From contig JAQWGQ010000024.1 in NCBI GenBank assembly GCA_029238125.1, positions 1 through 53,247 on the forward strand: a DNA stretch of 53,247 bases, given 5' to 3'. This stretch comes from Flavobacteriaceae bacterium. Lineage in GTDB: Bacteria > Bacteroidota > Bacteroidia > Flavobacteriales > Flavobacteriaceae. The notes beneath the pieces are model-generated. The model was not told the origin of the DNA. It made no database searches and saw nothing but the letters and a program-made list of their open reading frames with translations. Shown here piece after piece: positions 44,192 through 52,644 of this stretch (position 1 is its first letter; each line of letters starts with the position of its first letter). Made by a program: the position numbers and the translations under genes.

Positions 44192-44965
44192 ATGCAAACC
44201 ATGGACATTGCTTTACTACAACCCAACACGATTTGGCACGATCCACAAGCCAATCAACAATTGATTGCTGAACATCTTCATCAATTACAAAAAAGTGTTC
44301 AACTCATTGTACTTCCTGAAACTTGGGCAACGGGCTTTACAATGACGCCAGAACAAGTTGCAGAAGCTCCTGATGGTCCATCTCTTTTATGGATGAAAGA
44401 GCAGGCAAAGGTGCATAAGGCAGCGGTTTGCGGGAGTTTAGCCATAGTCGATAATGGGCAGTTTTACAATCGCTTTTTCTTTGTACATCCCGACGGCCGA
44501 ATGGACACCTATGACAAGAACCACCCTTATACACCTTCAGGAGAATCACGTGTCTATCGCGCGGGAACAGACTCCGTTACGATCGAGTACATGGGTTGGC
44601 GAATTCGCCCGATTATTTGTTATGACTTGCGTTTCCCTGTATTTTGTCGCAACAATGATGATTACGATTTGCTGATTTGTGTTGCCAATTGGCCAGAAGC
44701 ACGAATCCAGGCGTGGGATACGCTCCTTAGCGCCCGTGCGATCGAAAACATGGCCTATACCATTGGGGTAAATCGCGTGGGTCGTGATGCCTATCGATTG
44801 CAGTACCCGGGGCACTCTGCTATTTACAATGCGATGGGAGACTGCAAAGGGTTTTTAGATGAAGACCAAACGATAGCGCATATCGTCATCGATAAATCAA
44901 AACTGGAAACAACCCGAAAAAAACTCCCTTTTCTACAAGATCGAGATGACTTTACTCTACTCTAA
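44192..44965 (+). CDS. Nitrilase-superfamily amidase (omega-amidase/YafV-like)
   Basis: This 257-residue C-N hydrolase probably acts as an omega-amidase that deamidates alpha-ketoglutaramate or a related amide. The catalytic triad is visible: Glu in IVLPETWATG, Lys in YDKNHPYTPSGE and Cys in IICYDLRFPVF. VANWPEARIQAWDTLLSARAIEN is highly typical of the YafV group. The residues after the catalytic Lys (NHPYTPSGES) differ from the usual KRHLF, so its substrate may differ. The 3' end overlaps the convergent lipoprotein gene by 14 bp. Two in-frame ATGs (44192 and 44201) are possible starts; the first suits the promoter box. Confidence 0.88.
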   Translation: MQTMDIALLQPNTIWHDPQANQQLIAEHLHQLQKSVQLIVLPETWATGFTMTPEQVAEAPDGPSLLWMKEQAKVHKAAVCGSLAIVDNGQFYNRFFFVHPDGRMDTYDKNHPYTPSGESRVYRAGTDSVTIEYMGWRIRPIICYDLRFPVFCRNNDDYDLLICVANWPEARIQAWDTLLSARAIENMAYTIGVNRVGRDAYRLQYPGHSAIYNAMGDCKGFLDEDQTIAHIVIDKSKLETTRKKLPFLQDRDDFTLL

Positions 44966-46553
44966 ACTGCTCTTGTATCTCCCAATTGGCTCGCACATCG
45001 AGTAGGGGTTTATGGTGATAAACCTTTTCTGGATTACGGCGATCGAGAAAGCGACCACTATCCCATATCCCATTGTTGTTCTCATCAACGATCAACCGCA
45101 CATAGTACTTCTTGGGTTGTAGGTTGGAAAAGGCAACTCGCCGTTGCGGGGCTGCAATGGGTAAGCTGCGAACAAGATTTTCATTTTCGTCTGTGAGTTG
45201 CACAATAATCGGATAGCTCGGCACCCCCACAAGCTGTAGATACAAACTCCCATAGTCAGCGGGCTTTTTGGTGCGAAACTGGATTTGTAGGGTGTCGTTG
45301 GACGCGTTAAAAAAGTCGGTGATTGCTCCTGGTAGTACGTCCAATCGGTAGTTGTCGTTCGGCAGGATGTCAAAGTCAAAGAGAATACGATGTGGACCTT
45401 CAACAGAAACATCAAAGGGAACAGGGATCGAGTCACGATCGAGAAGACTCATTTGTGATTTATCAATCGTCAAAATGGGAGTTGAGGTTTCCATGCGCAG
45501 GGTATCGCTCAAATGTAAAACGCCTGTGATGCTAGGGGATATGGTGAGAGAATCCACTTCTGCCTTTCGAATTTGATGTGTACGTTGAAATTTAAGCGTG
45601 TCATGGCGAACATCGAACTGCAAAGAGTCGGCTTTGAGGTTGTTGTACCAAACATATAGGGTGTCCGTTTTTTTATCAAAAGATTGCACGGACTGCACAC
45701 TGTCGGGAAGGTTTAGTGGAAGTACTTCCAAACCGGTCGGGTCACCGTAATAACCAAAACCGATTCGATTTTGACCTGCTTGAAAGCTACGTCCCAATGA
45801 AAAGTTGGTTTGTTCTCGAAACAAATCCAAATGGAACAAGCTGTCTGTGGGCAAATCGATAAAGTCATTGGCTAAAGCAATATCATCAACGTTTTGATCG
45901 AAAGTGTAATTGTTTGCAACGTCCTTTTGGGCAATAAGCAAATAGCGTCCAGCGCGGATATTGTCAATTTCAAAAACCGCCAAACTATCGAGCGTGTTGG
46001 AAAGGTAGTCAGGTGGACGTTTATAGATGAGGGAATCGGCATAGGTGCTATCGATAGCATAGAGCATCACGGACACAAAGTTTTTGGCTTCTCTCCCAAA
46101 GGCATTTCCAATCGTGCCACGCACCTGAAGGGAATCGACATAATCCCCAGTGGAGAAGACGTAGCGGAAATACGGATATGGATTTCCTTCGTTGTTATCG
46201 ACAATGCTTTGCCCAAAATTAAAATTATAGGTGGTGTTTGCTTGGAGCGAATCCATAAGTTCGATTTGCACATACTTGGCAGCAGTGCTTTGTGGAGATA
46301 TGATATAAGTAGCCGGGTCGAGGGGTGGAGAAATAATAAGCTGTTCTTTGAGTTTGTTGAGTTTTACATATTCGTCAAAATACAGTCGAATGCGATCCTC
46401 ATCAAACTGTGTTGCATTCAGCTTGGGAACTGCCCGCAACAAAACCGGCGGGGTTTCGTCTTCTGGCCCACCAGTGGGATTTCCACGCTTTGCACATTGC
46501 ACAAACAAAAAAGCGATCAAGCTCCACAAAACCAGTGAAAAAGTGTGTTTCAT
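44952..46553 (-). CDS. Ig-like (SbsA-type) domain lipoprotein
   Basis: This 533-residue lipoprotein has the lipobox FVQC, followed by AKRGNPTGGPEDETPPVLLR, a very typical opening of a Bacteroidota family with an N-terminal SbsA/Ig-like domain (about 35-140, ATQFDEDRIRLYFDEYV, ANTTYNFNFGQSIVDNNEGN). The rest is beta-rich and ends in a domain with RLIVDENNNGIWDSGRFLD, which resembles a carboxypeptidase-regulatory or calcium-binding motif. The function is unknown; it is envelope-located. The start is taken as the ATG at 46553 rather than the TTG one codon earlier. The 3' end overlaps the amidase gene. Confidence 0.85.
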   Translation of the reverse strand: MKHTFSLVLWSLIAFLFVQCAKRGNPTGGPEDETPPVLLRAVPKLNATQFDEDRIRLYFDEYVKLNKLKEQLIISPPLDPATYIISPQSTAAKYVQIELMDSLQANTTYNFNFGQSIVDNNEGNPYPYFRYVFSTGDYVDSLQVRGTIGNAFGREAKNFVSVMLYAIDSTYADSLIYKRPPDYLSNTLDSLAVFEIDNIRAGRYLLIAQKDVANNYTFDQNVDDIALANDFIDLPTDSLFHLDLFREQTNFSLGRSFQAGQNRIGFGYYGDPTGLEVLPLNLPDSVQSVQSFDKKTDTLYVWYNNLKADSLQFDVRHDTLKFQRTHQIRKAEVDSLTISPSITGVLHLSDTLRMETSTPILTIDKSQMSLLDRDSIPVPFDVSVEGPHRILFDFDILPNDNYRLDVLPGAITDFFNASNDTLQIQFRTKKPADYGSLYLQLVGVPSYPIIVQLTDENENLVRSLPIAAPQRRVAFSNLQPKKYYVRLIVDENNNGIWDSGRFLDRRNPEKVYHHKPLLDVRANWEIQEQFRVE

Positions 46554-46582
46554 CAACTACAAAGAAACGACTATTTTCAGGA

Positions 46583-47278
46583 CTAAGGAAGGGGGGACTT
46601 GGCAAACGCGATTGTAGCTACAGAAACCTGTACACCATCAATCTGTAACAAGCAGTTTGCTGCCTCAGACAAGGTGGTTCCAGTTGTGACCACATCATCG
46701 ACCAGAAGCAAATGCTTCCCAGCAAAAACAGAGGTATCGACAATGGAAAAGGCATCCTTGATCTGTGCAATCCGCTGGTGGGCGTTGAGTCGGACCAGGG
46801 TTTTTGTGGCCTTTTTGCGGATTAAATTTTGCGAAACATATTCGATTTGAAGTTGTTTGGCAAGCCGTTGGCCAAATCTCGAAACTTGGTTATAGCCCCG
46901 TTGTCGATGCCTGCGTTTGTGTAAGGGTATGGGCACAACAAGGTCACAGGATAAAAAGGGACTGTCGGAGAGCTTTTGGCCGAGTTGGGTACCGAACAGA
47001 CTTCCAAGTTGCTCTCTGTTCATATATTTCAATTGATGAATGAGTTGCTGGACAAGCCCTTGTTGTTCAAAAAAGAATAAAGAGGTGGCATAAGAAATGG
47101 GAGCGAGTTGTTGGAGTAGCTCAACGAGGGGATTGGAGTTGCTGAGATGGGAATTGGTTGCTGGCAGTTCGCCCAAACAATGGAGACAAAGCGTGGTTTT
47201 TGGGGGTATCGCCCTGCGACAACCTAGGCAGTAGGACGGAAAAAGGGTCTGGATCAAGTCATCAAAAAGCGTAAGCAT
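46583..47278 (-). CDS. comF: ComF family phosphoribosyltransferase-like protein
   Basis: This 231-residue protein has an N-terminal zinc-ribbon-like motif (CLGCRRAIPPKTTLCLHC) and a C-terminal PRTase domain with the PRPP-binding loop LLVDDVVTTGTTLSEAA. VPIPLHKRRHRQRGYNQ is the ComF-specific signature. ComF takes part in natural transformation in several bacteria, but many non-competent Bacteroidota carry it, so the role here is open. The gene is divergent from glyS across a 50-bp gap that holds the glyS promoter box. Confidence 0.9.
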   Translation of the reverse strand: MLTLFDDLIQTLFPSYCLGCRRAIPPKTTLCLHCLGELPATNSHLSNSNPLVELLQQLAPISYATSLFFFEQQGLVQQLIHQLKYMNREQLGSLFGTQLGQKLSDSPFLSCDLVVPIPLHKRRHRQRGYNQVSRFGQRLAKQLQIEYVSQNLIRKKATKTLVRLNAHQRIAQIKDAFSIVDTSVFAGKHLLLVDDVVTTGTTLSEAANCLLQIDGVQVSVATIAFAKSPLP

Positions 47279-47316
47279 GGAGCATCAATTGGTCATTCAA
47301 TTTACAAAAGAAAGCT

Positions 47317-47324
47317 TATTTTTG
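47317..47324 (+). promoter_or_regulatory. Putative -7 box of glyS, four bases from its start
   Basis: TATTTTTG is an exact TAnnTTTG match, four bases (CGCC) before the ATG at 47329. The nearest TTG upstream (47289-47291) is 25 bases away. This spacing implies a leaderless glyS message. Confidence 0.5.
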
Positions 47325-47328
47325 CGCC

Positions 47329-48861
47329 ATGTCTGAAACCGACCAGTTTAAAAAAGTGATTGCCCACGCCAAAGAATATGGCTTCGTCTTTCCGTCGAGC
47401 GATATTTATGATGGGCTGAGTGCCGTATATGATTATGGGCAACAGGGTGTACTGCTCAAAAACAACATTCGCAACTATTGGTGGAAATCCATGGTGCAAC
47501 TCAACGGGAATATTGTTGGACTAGACGCTGCCATTTTTATGCATCCCACAACTTGGAAAGCGTCGGGTCACGTGGACGCTTTTAACGACCCATTGATTGA
47601 CAATAAAGACTCCAAAAAACGCTATCGTGCCGATGTGTTAATTGAAGATTATATCGCCAAATTGGAAGGCAAAATCGAAAAAGAAGTTACCAAGGCCGCC
47701 AAGCGTTTTGGGGATGCGTTTGACAAAGAGCAGTTTGTGTTAACAAACCCACGCGTGGTTGGCTATCAAGAAAAGGCAAGTGCAATCAGCGCTCGTATGG
47801 CCAAGTCTTTAGAAGCGGAAGACCTTGCCGATGTCAAAGCACTTATCGAAGAATTGGAAATCGTATGCCCGTTTTCTGGTTCAAAAAACTGGACGGATGT
47901 CAAGCAATTCAACTTGATGTTTGGCACCAAGCTCGGTGCTTCTGCCGATCATGCGACCGATCTCTACCTACGCCCAGAAACAGCCCAAGGGATTTTTGTA
48001 AACTTTTTGAATGTACAAAAATCCGGACGAATGAAAATCCCCTTTGGGATTGCCCAAACCGGAAAGGCATTTCGCAACGAAATTGTAGCGCGTCAGTTTA
48101 TCTTTCGCATGCGAGAATTTGAGCAAATGGAAATGCAATTTTTTATTCCTCCGGGGACGCAAAAAGAGTGGTATGACCATTGGAAAAAAACACGTCTCAA
48201 TTGGCACCTGTCTTTGGGGATGGGCGAAGAGAATTACCGTTTTCATGATCATGAAAAATTAGCGCATTATGCCGATGCCGCTTGTGATATTGAATTTAAA
48301 TTTCCGTTTGGTTTTAAAGAGTTGGAAGGAATTCATTCCCGCACAGATTTTGATCTTGGAAGTCATGAAGAATACTCAGGAAAGAAATTACAATACTTTG
48401 ATCCAGAACGCAACGAAAGTTACACGCCTTATGTTTTAGAAACTTCGATTGGACTGGATCGGATGTTTTTGGCAGTACTTTCAAACAGTTTGCAAGAGGA
48501 ACAACTTGAAGATGGAAGTTCGAGAACAGTACTTCGTTTACCTGCAATACTAGCACCAACACAAGTAGCCATTTTGCCTTTGGTAAAAAAGGATGGTTTG
48601 CCAGATCTTGCCCGTGATTTGGTTGCGGATCTAAAATGGGATTATTCCACAGCTTACGATGAGAAAGATGCGCTTGGCCGTCGATACCGACGACAAGACG
48701 CACTCGGAACGCCATATTGTGTTACAGTTGATCACCAAACCTTGGAAGACCAAACGGTTACTCTACGAGAAAGGGACTCTATGGAGCAAATTCGGGTGGC
48801 AGTCAAAGATTTGCCACAACTGCTGAACGCAAAATTGAATCTTAAGAATTGGTTACTCTAA
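47329..48861 (+). CDS. glyS: Glycine--tRNA ligase (alpha2 type)
   Basis: This class II aminoacyl-tRNA synthetase charges tRNA-Gly. The 510-residue chain is the single-subunit, eukaryote-like alpha2 form used in Bacteroidota, not the alpha2-beta2 form. It shows FVFPSSDIYDGLSAVYDYG and NYWWKSMVQ at the N-terminus. Motif 2 contains GKAFRNEI and FRMREFEQMEMQFF, ETSIGLDRMFLAVL lies in motif 3, and an anticodon-binding domain follows from about residue 405 (LAPTQVAILPLV). RPETAQGIFVNF is specific for this enzyme. The length is normal. Confidence 0.96.
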   Translation: MSETDQFKKVIAHAKEYGFVFPSSDIYDGLSAVYDYGQQGVLLKNNIRNYWWKSMVQLNGNIVGLDAAIFMHPTTWKASGHVDAFNDPLIDNKDSKKRYRADVLIEDYIAKLEGKIEKEVTKAAKRFGDAFDKEQFVLTNPRVVGYQEKASAISARMAKSLEAEDLADVKALIEELEIVCPFSGSKNWTDVKQFNLMFGTKLGASADHATDLYLRPETAQGIFVNFLNVQKSGRMKIPFGIAQTGKAFRNEIVARQFIFRMREFEQMEMQFFIPPGTQKEWYDHWKKTRLNWHLSLGMGEENYRFHDHEKLAHYADAACDIEFKFPFGFKELEGIHSRTDFDLGSHEEYSGKKLQYFDPERNESYTPYVLETSIGLDRMFLAVLSNSLQEEQLEDGSSRTVLRLPAILAPTQVAILPLVKKDGLPDLARDLVADLKWDYSTAYDEKDALGRRYRRQDALGTPYCVTVDHQTLEDQTVTLRERDSMEQIRVAVKDLPQLLNAKLNLKNWLL

Positions 48862-48872
48862 ACGAGTCAAAA

Positions 48873-49493
48873 CTAGTATCTCTTGCCAATTGAGAGGCCA
48901 AACCTAAAGTGCACTTCGGGATTACTTCCGTTCGAACCTTGATTATCCAAATATCTGCCAACTCCAACAAAAGGTTCATAGGTATATCCAGATCGACTAA
49001 TCCACTTTCTTCCAAATGTAACCCCAATTGAAACTCTAAAAATATTATCCCTTTCTATATAACGGTCTGTAATCTCATCGTAGTTACTACTATTTTTGTC
49101 TTTGGAAGTGGCAAACGAACTAAATGCCTCCACAAATATTCCCTTGGTGCCGTAGTCTCTTCTATTTAAAAAGTATAACCTATAATATGGGGAAATCGCA
49201 AAACGACGTTGGACAACATCGGAACTTAAAGTTTCACCAAAATTGACAAATAGTCCTATTCCATAGCTAGAATTTTCGTCGACAATTCTTTCATAATACC
49301 CATGGAATGCAGGGAAAAGAAGTAAATCTAAAAAGTTAACTCTAATCTCGTTATTTCCAAAAGTATCAGCGGCTTCAAAAGAAGAATCTTTAACGATTTC
49401 AACTTTGATTACCTTTTCCTCTTCTTCTTGCTCTTGCGCAGTGAGAGTGGTGAATAGAAAAAGACATGTGAATAAAAAGAAAATCAGTTTCAT
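48873..49493 (-). CDS. Hypothetical outer-membrane beta-barrel protein (paralogue 1)
   Basis: This 206-residue exported protein has a signal peptide ending at TAQEQ (about residue 20), a short acidic stretch (EQEEEEK), then alternating strands with NEIRVNFLDLLLFPAFHGYYERI and a C-terminal RFGLSIGKRY ending in an aromatic residue, as in outer-membrane barrels. It is similar to the next gene in its framework (N-E-x-x-x-N-x-L-x-L-L, Y.RIYF/YRLYF, GLSIG.RY). A DUF3575-like barrel is a possibility. A TATCTTTG box lies on the minus strand 20 bases upstream. Function is unknown. Confidence 0.7.
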   Translation of the reverse strand: MKLIFFLFTCLFLFTTLTAQEQEEEEKVIKVEIVKDSSFEAADTFGNNEIRVNFLDLLLFPAFHGYYERIVDENSSYGIGLFVNFGETLSSDVVQRRFAISPYYRLYFLNRRDYGTKGIFVEAFSSFATSKDKNSSNYDEITDRYIERDNIFRVSIGVTFGRKWISRSGYTYEPFVGVGRYLDNQGSNGSNPEVHFRFGLSIGKRY

Positions 49494-49513
49494 TTTTATT
49501 GTTTTAGCTCACT

Positions 49514-49521
49514 CAAAGATA
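49514..49521 (-). promoter_or_regulatory. Putative -7 box of barrel paralogue 1
   Basis: The minus strand reads TATCTTTG, an exact TAnnTTTG match, 20 bases before the ATG at 49493. No -33 TTTG is evident. Confidence 0.45.
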
Positions 49522-49560
49522 TTAATAGTAATTGTATTGACTACCATCAGAGCGCAACAA

Positions 49561-50157
49561 CTACCAACGTCTGCCCAATGAGACACCTATTTTTGGTGCG
49601 ACGCCAGGGCCGTGGGATGTCAAAAAGTTACGGGCAACCCCTCCAAATATGGATACTGAAAAATTTCGTCTCGTCAGGAACTTCGCCCCAACAGCAAAGC
49701 CAATCCCCAGTTCGGTAAAGGGCTTTAACTTATACGTTGAATAGTAATCATCAAAAGTCAGACAGTCATAACAATTTGTGTCATACGATGAATAATAATC
49801 ATAATGCCCTTTGGAAAACATCACAAAACTTTCGACAAAAAAGCCAGCATAGGGTTTATTCCCAAAATAAATCCGATAATACGGACTTATTGTAAAGCCC
49901 TCATAATAATAGGGGTTACTATAATCGCCAAATCGGTCTGTACCATCCAAGGAAATCAGCATACTCACGCCAAGACTCGATTCGTCATTGATAATGTGTT
50001 CATAACTCAAGTCTAATGCGCTAAATATCAGTAAATTCAAAGCATTGATTTGAAATTCATTTTTTGGGGAATCGTCTATAAAATCACCATAACTGGTTTG
50101 GGAAAAACCAAATGACGCAAGGGATAAAGCGAGGATTGTAAAGCAAGTTGTTTTCAT
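49561..50157 (-). CDS. Hypothetical outer-membrane beta-barrel protein (paralogue 2)
   Basis: This 198-residue exported protein has a signal peptide ending near FGFSQ (about residue 20), then NEFQINALNLLIFSALDLSYEH, and ends in KIGVSLGRRW with a terminal aromatic residue. The pattern parallels the downstream paralogue: SPYYRIYF, FVESF.MF..., and the same strand spacing. It also has a Cys pair in NCYDCLTFDD, which may form a disulfide in an extracellular loop. The two genes probably arose by tandem duplication, since strongly diverged. Function is unknown. Confidence 0.7.
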   Translation of the reverse strand: MKTTCFTILALSLASFGFSQTSYGDFIDDSPKNEFQINALNLLIFSALDLSYEHIINDESSLGVSMLISLDGTDRFGDYSNPYYYEGFTISPYYRIYFGNKPYAGFFVESFVMFSKGHYDYYSSYDTNCYDCLTFDDYYSTYKLKPFTELGIGFAVGAKFLTRRNFSVSIFGGVARNFLTSHGPGVAPKIGVSLGRRW

Positions 50158-50218
50158 AATCTAAGATTTAGGTTTTTTCGAATTGTTTCAATAATTGTGC
50201 CAGTTGAGACGTTTGGTG

Positions 50219-50758
50219 CTATTTTTTGGATCGGATGTTTCCAAATTCGACACTCAACATCGGACGCGTGTTTGACCGTTTGGAGTTTAGGTTGGCTTGA
50301 ATGTCGATTCCGATACTCATAAACGAAAAGGGCATATACCGCCCCCCAATTTTTAAGGGCACACCAATCGTGCGAACAGTTTCTGTAAAATAGGTATTAC
50401 CCAAAAAAATTTCGTGTTTGATTTCATCGGTTCTTAGCGTTGCCCAAAACAGCCCAATCCCAGCTTGGTACTGAAAGCGAAACTTTTGATTTTTAGAGTC
50501 ATTATACTTCCCGATCAACAGATTGAGTTGGCGGTAAATTTCATCGGGTTGGTCACCAAAAAACACATATTCATCCCCAGTATAATAGCCGATACTATAA
50601 AGCGTTTTGTTGCGAAAGAGATTAAGCTCAATGCCTTCGGCATAATAATCATCAATCACATCTAACGTCCCATTAACCGATAGAGAATATTTATCGATTG
50701 TTTGGGCTTGCAGTCGCGATAAACTAAAAAACAGGAAAAGTAGGCATATCGTTTTCAT
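50219..50758 (-). CDS. Hypothetical exported beta-barrel-like protein
   Basis: This 179-residue protein begins with a signal peptide (MKTICLLFLFFSLSRLQAQ) at the ATG at 50758; the longer frame to 50821 would place this hydrophobic segment internally. The body is strand-rich (FRFQYQAGIGLFWATL, GVPLKIGGRYMPFSFMSIGI) and ends in a basic NIRSKK rather than an aromatic residue, so it is not a textbook barrel. It shares strand (same orientation) and size with the two preceding barrel genes, but no close similarity is seen. Function is unknown. Confidence 0.65.
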   Translation of the reverse strand: MKTICLLFLFFSLSRLQAQTIDKYSLSVNGTLDVIDDYYAEGIELNLFRNKTLYSIGYYTGDEYVFFGDQPDEIYRQLNLLIGKYNDSKNQKFRFQYQAGIGLFWATLRTDEIKHEIFLGNTYFTETVRTIGVPLKIGGRYMPFSFMSIGIDIQANLNSKRSNTRPMLSVEFGNIRSKK

Positions 50759-50839
50759 GATTTGGAAATGGGACAAACATGAATAAAAGGTAAACATTTT
50801 TTTAAATTCATGTCTAGCCATCTTTGTATTTTAGCAATC

Positions 50840-51610
50840 ATGAAAATTATTTCCTATAACGTCAATGGCATTCGCGCTGCCTTGCGCAAAGATTTTTTGG
50901 AGTGGTTAAAAGCAGCTTCCCCCGATGTCCTTTGCCTACAAGAAATCAAAGCCACTCCCGATCAATTTGACCCAAGTGTGTTTAAAGAATTGGGGTATCA
51001 CCACAACTATTGGTATCCCGCCCAAAAAAAGGGATATAGCGGCGTGGCGGTATTGTGCAAGCAAAAACCAAACGAGGTGGTTTATGGCACAGGCATTGAC
51101 TATATGGACGGCGAAGGGCGCAACCTCCGTGTCGATTTCGACGAGGTATCAGTCATGAGCTTATACCTGCCTTCGGGAACCAATTCCGAGCGTTTGGACT
51201 TTAAGTTTACCTACATGGATGATTTTCAAACCTATATCAACGAACTCAAAAACGAATATCCAAATTTGGTGATTTGCGGAGACTATAATATCTGCCACGA
51301 GGCCATCGACATACATGACCCCGTTCGTAATGCAAAAGTATCCGGCTTTTTGCCTGAAGAACGTGCGTGGATAGATCAGTTTATGCAACAAGGCTTTACC
51401 GATTCGTTTCGTCATCTCAATGAAGAGCCACACAATTACAGTTGGTGGAGCTACCGTGCAAATGCCCGCGCTAATAACAAGGGTTGGCGTATTGACTATG
51501 CCATGGTGTCCGAGCCCCTAACCAAACATATTGAAAGAGCATTTATTCTACCCCAAGCTATCCATTCTGACCACTGTCCTGTTGGCGTCACTTTGAATAT
51601 GGATATATGA
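50840..51610 (+). CDS. xth: Exodeoxyribonuclease III / AP endonuclease
   Basis: This 256-residue EEP-fold nuclease acts in base-excision repair, cutting at abasic sites and trimming 3' ends. Catalytic motifs are SYNVNGIRAA (Asn8), LCLQEIKA (Glu35), CGDYNICHEAID with the Asp-x-Asn pair, IDYAMVS and HSDHCPVG with the terminal His. The ATG at 50840 starts MKIISYNVNG; the open frame reaches back to 50810, but those codons are not conserved. It shares a 4-bp stop/start overlap with the aldo/keto reductase gene. A near-match box (TATTTTAG) lies 5 bases before the ATG. Confidence 0.94.
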   Translation: MKIISYNVNGIRAALRKDFLEWLKAASPDVLCLQEIKATPDQFDPSVFKELGYHHNYWYPAQKKGYSGVAVLCKQKPNEVVYGTGIDYMDGEGRNLRVDFDEVSVMSLYLPSGTNSERLDFKFTYMDDFQTYINELKNEYPNLVICGDYNICHEAIDIHDPVRNAKVSGFLPEERAWIDQFMQQGFTDSFRHLNEEPHNYSWWSYRANARANNKGWRIDYAMVSEPLTKHIERAFILPQAIHSDHCPVGVTLNMDI

Positions 51611-52644
51611 AATACACAACTTTACCTCACTCGGATGTCCGTGTGAGTAAAATCTGTTTAGGCACCATGACTTGGGGCAATCAAAACACAGCCGCAGAGG
51701 GCTTTGAACAAATGGATTATGCATTAGACCAAGGCGTTAATTTTTTTGATACAGCTGAGTTATATCCGGTACCTGCAAGTGCAGAAACCTATGCCGAAAC
51801 AGAGCGAATCATTGGCAATTGGTTTGCCTCGCGAAACAATCGGGAACAAGTGGTTTTAGCCACCAAAATCGCAGGACCAGGGGCCTATACCGCACATATC
51901 CGAACCACAGGGTTTTCCCCCGATAGTATTCAGCAGGCCCTAGACGGGAGCTTGCAACGACTTCAGACCGATTACATCGACTTATTCCAGTTGCATTGGC
52001 CAGAAAGAAACTCAAATTTTTTCGGTGCTCTCGGATATAAACCAGACAAAAATGAGCAATGGGAAGACAATTTTCGTGAGATTTTAGAAACCCTCGACGA
52101 TTGTATCAAAGCGGGTAAAATCCGACATATCGGGCTGTCCAACGAGTCCCCATGGGGAGCGATGAAGTATTTGGCACTTTCGGAGTTTGCAAACCTACCT
52201 CGTATGAAAACGATTCAAAACCCATACTCCCTTCTCAACCGAAAGTTTGAAGTCGGTAATGCCGAAGTCGCTCATCGGGAGCAGTTGGGGTTATTGGCCT
52301 ATTCTCCCATGGCTTTTGGGATTTTGTCGGGAAAGTATCGCGGCGGAAAACTCCCCGAAAATAGCCGTCTTCAACTCTTTCCCAGAATGGCACGATACAA
52401 CAGTGAGGAGTCTCTTCAAGCGACGGAGCTTTACGCTGCCATTGCTGACAAACACGGTTTGTCTTTGGCAGAAATGTCATTGGCTTTTGTGACCGACCAA
52501 CCCTTTGTGACTTCCAATATCATTGGGGCGACAACCATGACGCAACTGCAAGAAAATATCGCTTCGGCAGCGCTGAGCTTGTCAGAGGAAATTCTAGACG
52601 AAATCGATACAGTTCACAAGCAATTTTCTAATCCGGCGCCTTAG
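51607..52644 (+). CDS. NADP(H)-dependent aldo/keto reductase (Tas-like)
   Basis: This 345-residue protein belongs to the Tas group of the aldo/keto reductase family, which reduces aldehydes or ketones with NADPH. The TIM-barrel tetrad is seen as Asp in FFDTAELYP, Tyr of the same motif, Lys in VLATKIAG and His in LFQLHWPER. The cofactor pocket includes LAYSPMAFGILSGKYR and IIGATTMTQLQEN. The insert with NFFGALGY is typical of Tas rather than smaller members. It overlaps xth by 4 bp (ATGA) and radA by 4 bp at the 3' end, convergently. The substrate is unknown. Confidence 0.92.
   Translation: MKYTTLPHSDVRVSKICLGTMTWGNQNTAAEGFEQMDYALDQGVNFFDTAELYPVPASAETYAETERIIGNWFASRNNREQVVLATKIAGPGAYTAHIRTTGFSPDSIQQALDGSLQRLQTDYIDLFQLHWPERNSNFFGALGYKPDKNEQWEDNFREILETLDDCIKAGKIRHIGLSNESPWGAMKYLALSEFANLPRMKTIQNPYSLLNRKFEVGNAEVAHREQLGLLAYSPMAFGILSGKYRGGKLPENSRLQLFPRMARYNSEESLQATELYAAIADKHGLSLAEMSLAFVTDQPFVTSNIIGATTMTQLQENIASAALSLSEEILDEIDTVHKQFSNPAP

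Noticed and set aside
45894-46538. Plus-strand open frame of 214 codons opposite the Ig-like lipoprotein gene
   Set aside because: It lies wholly inside a well-supported gene with a lipobox and conserved family motifs. The translation shows no recognisable features.
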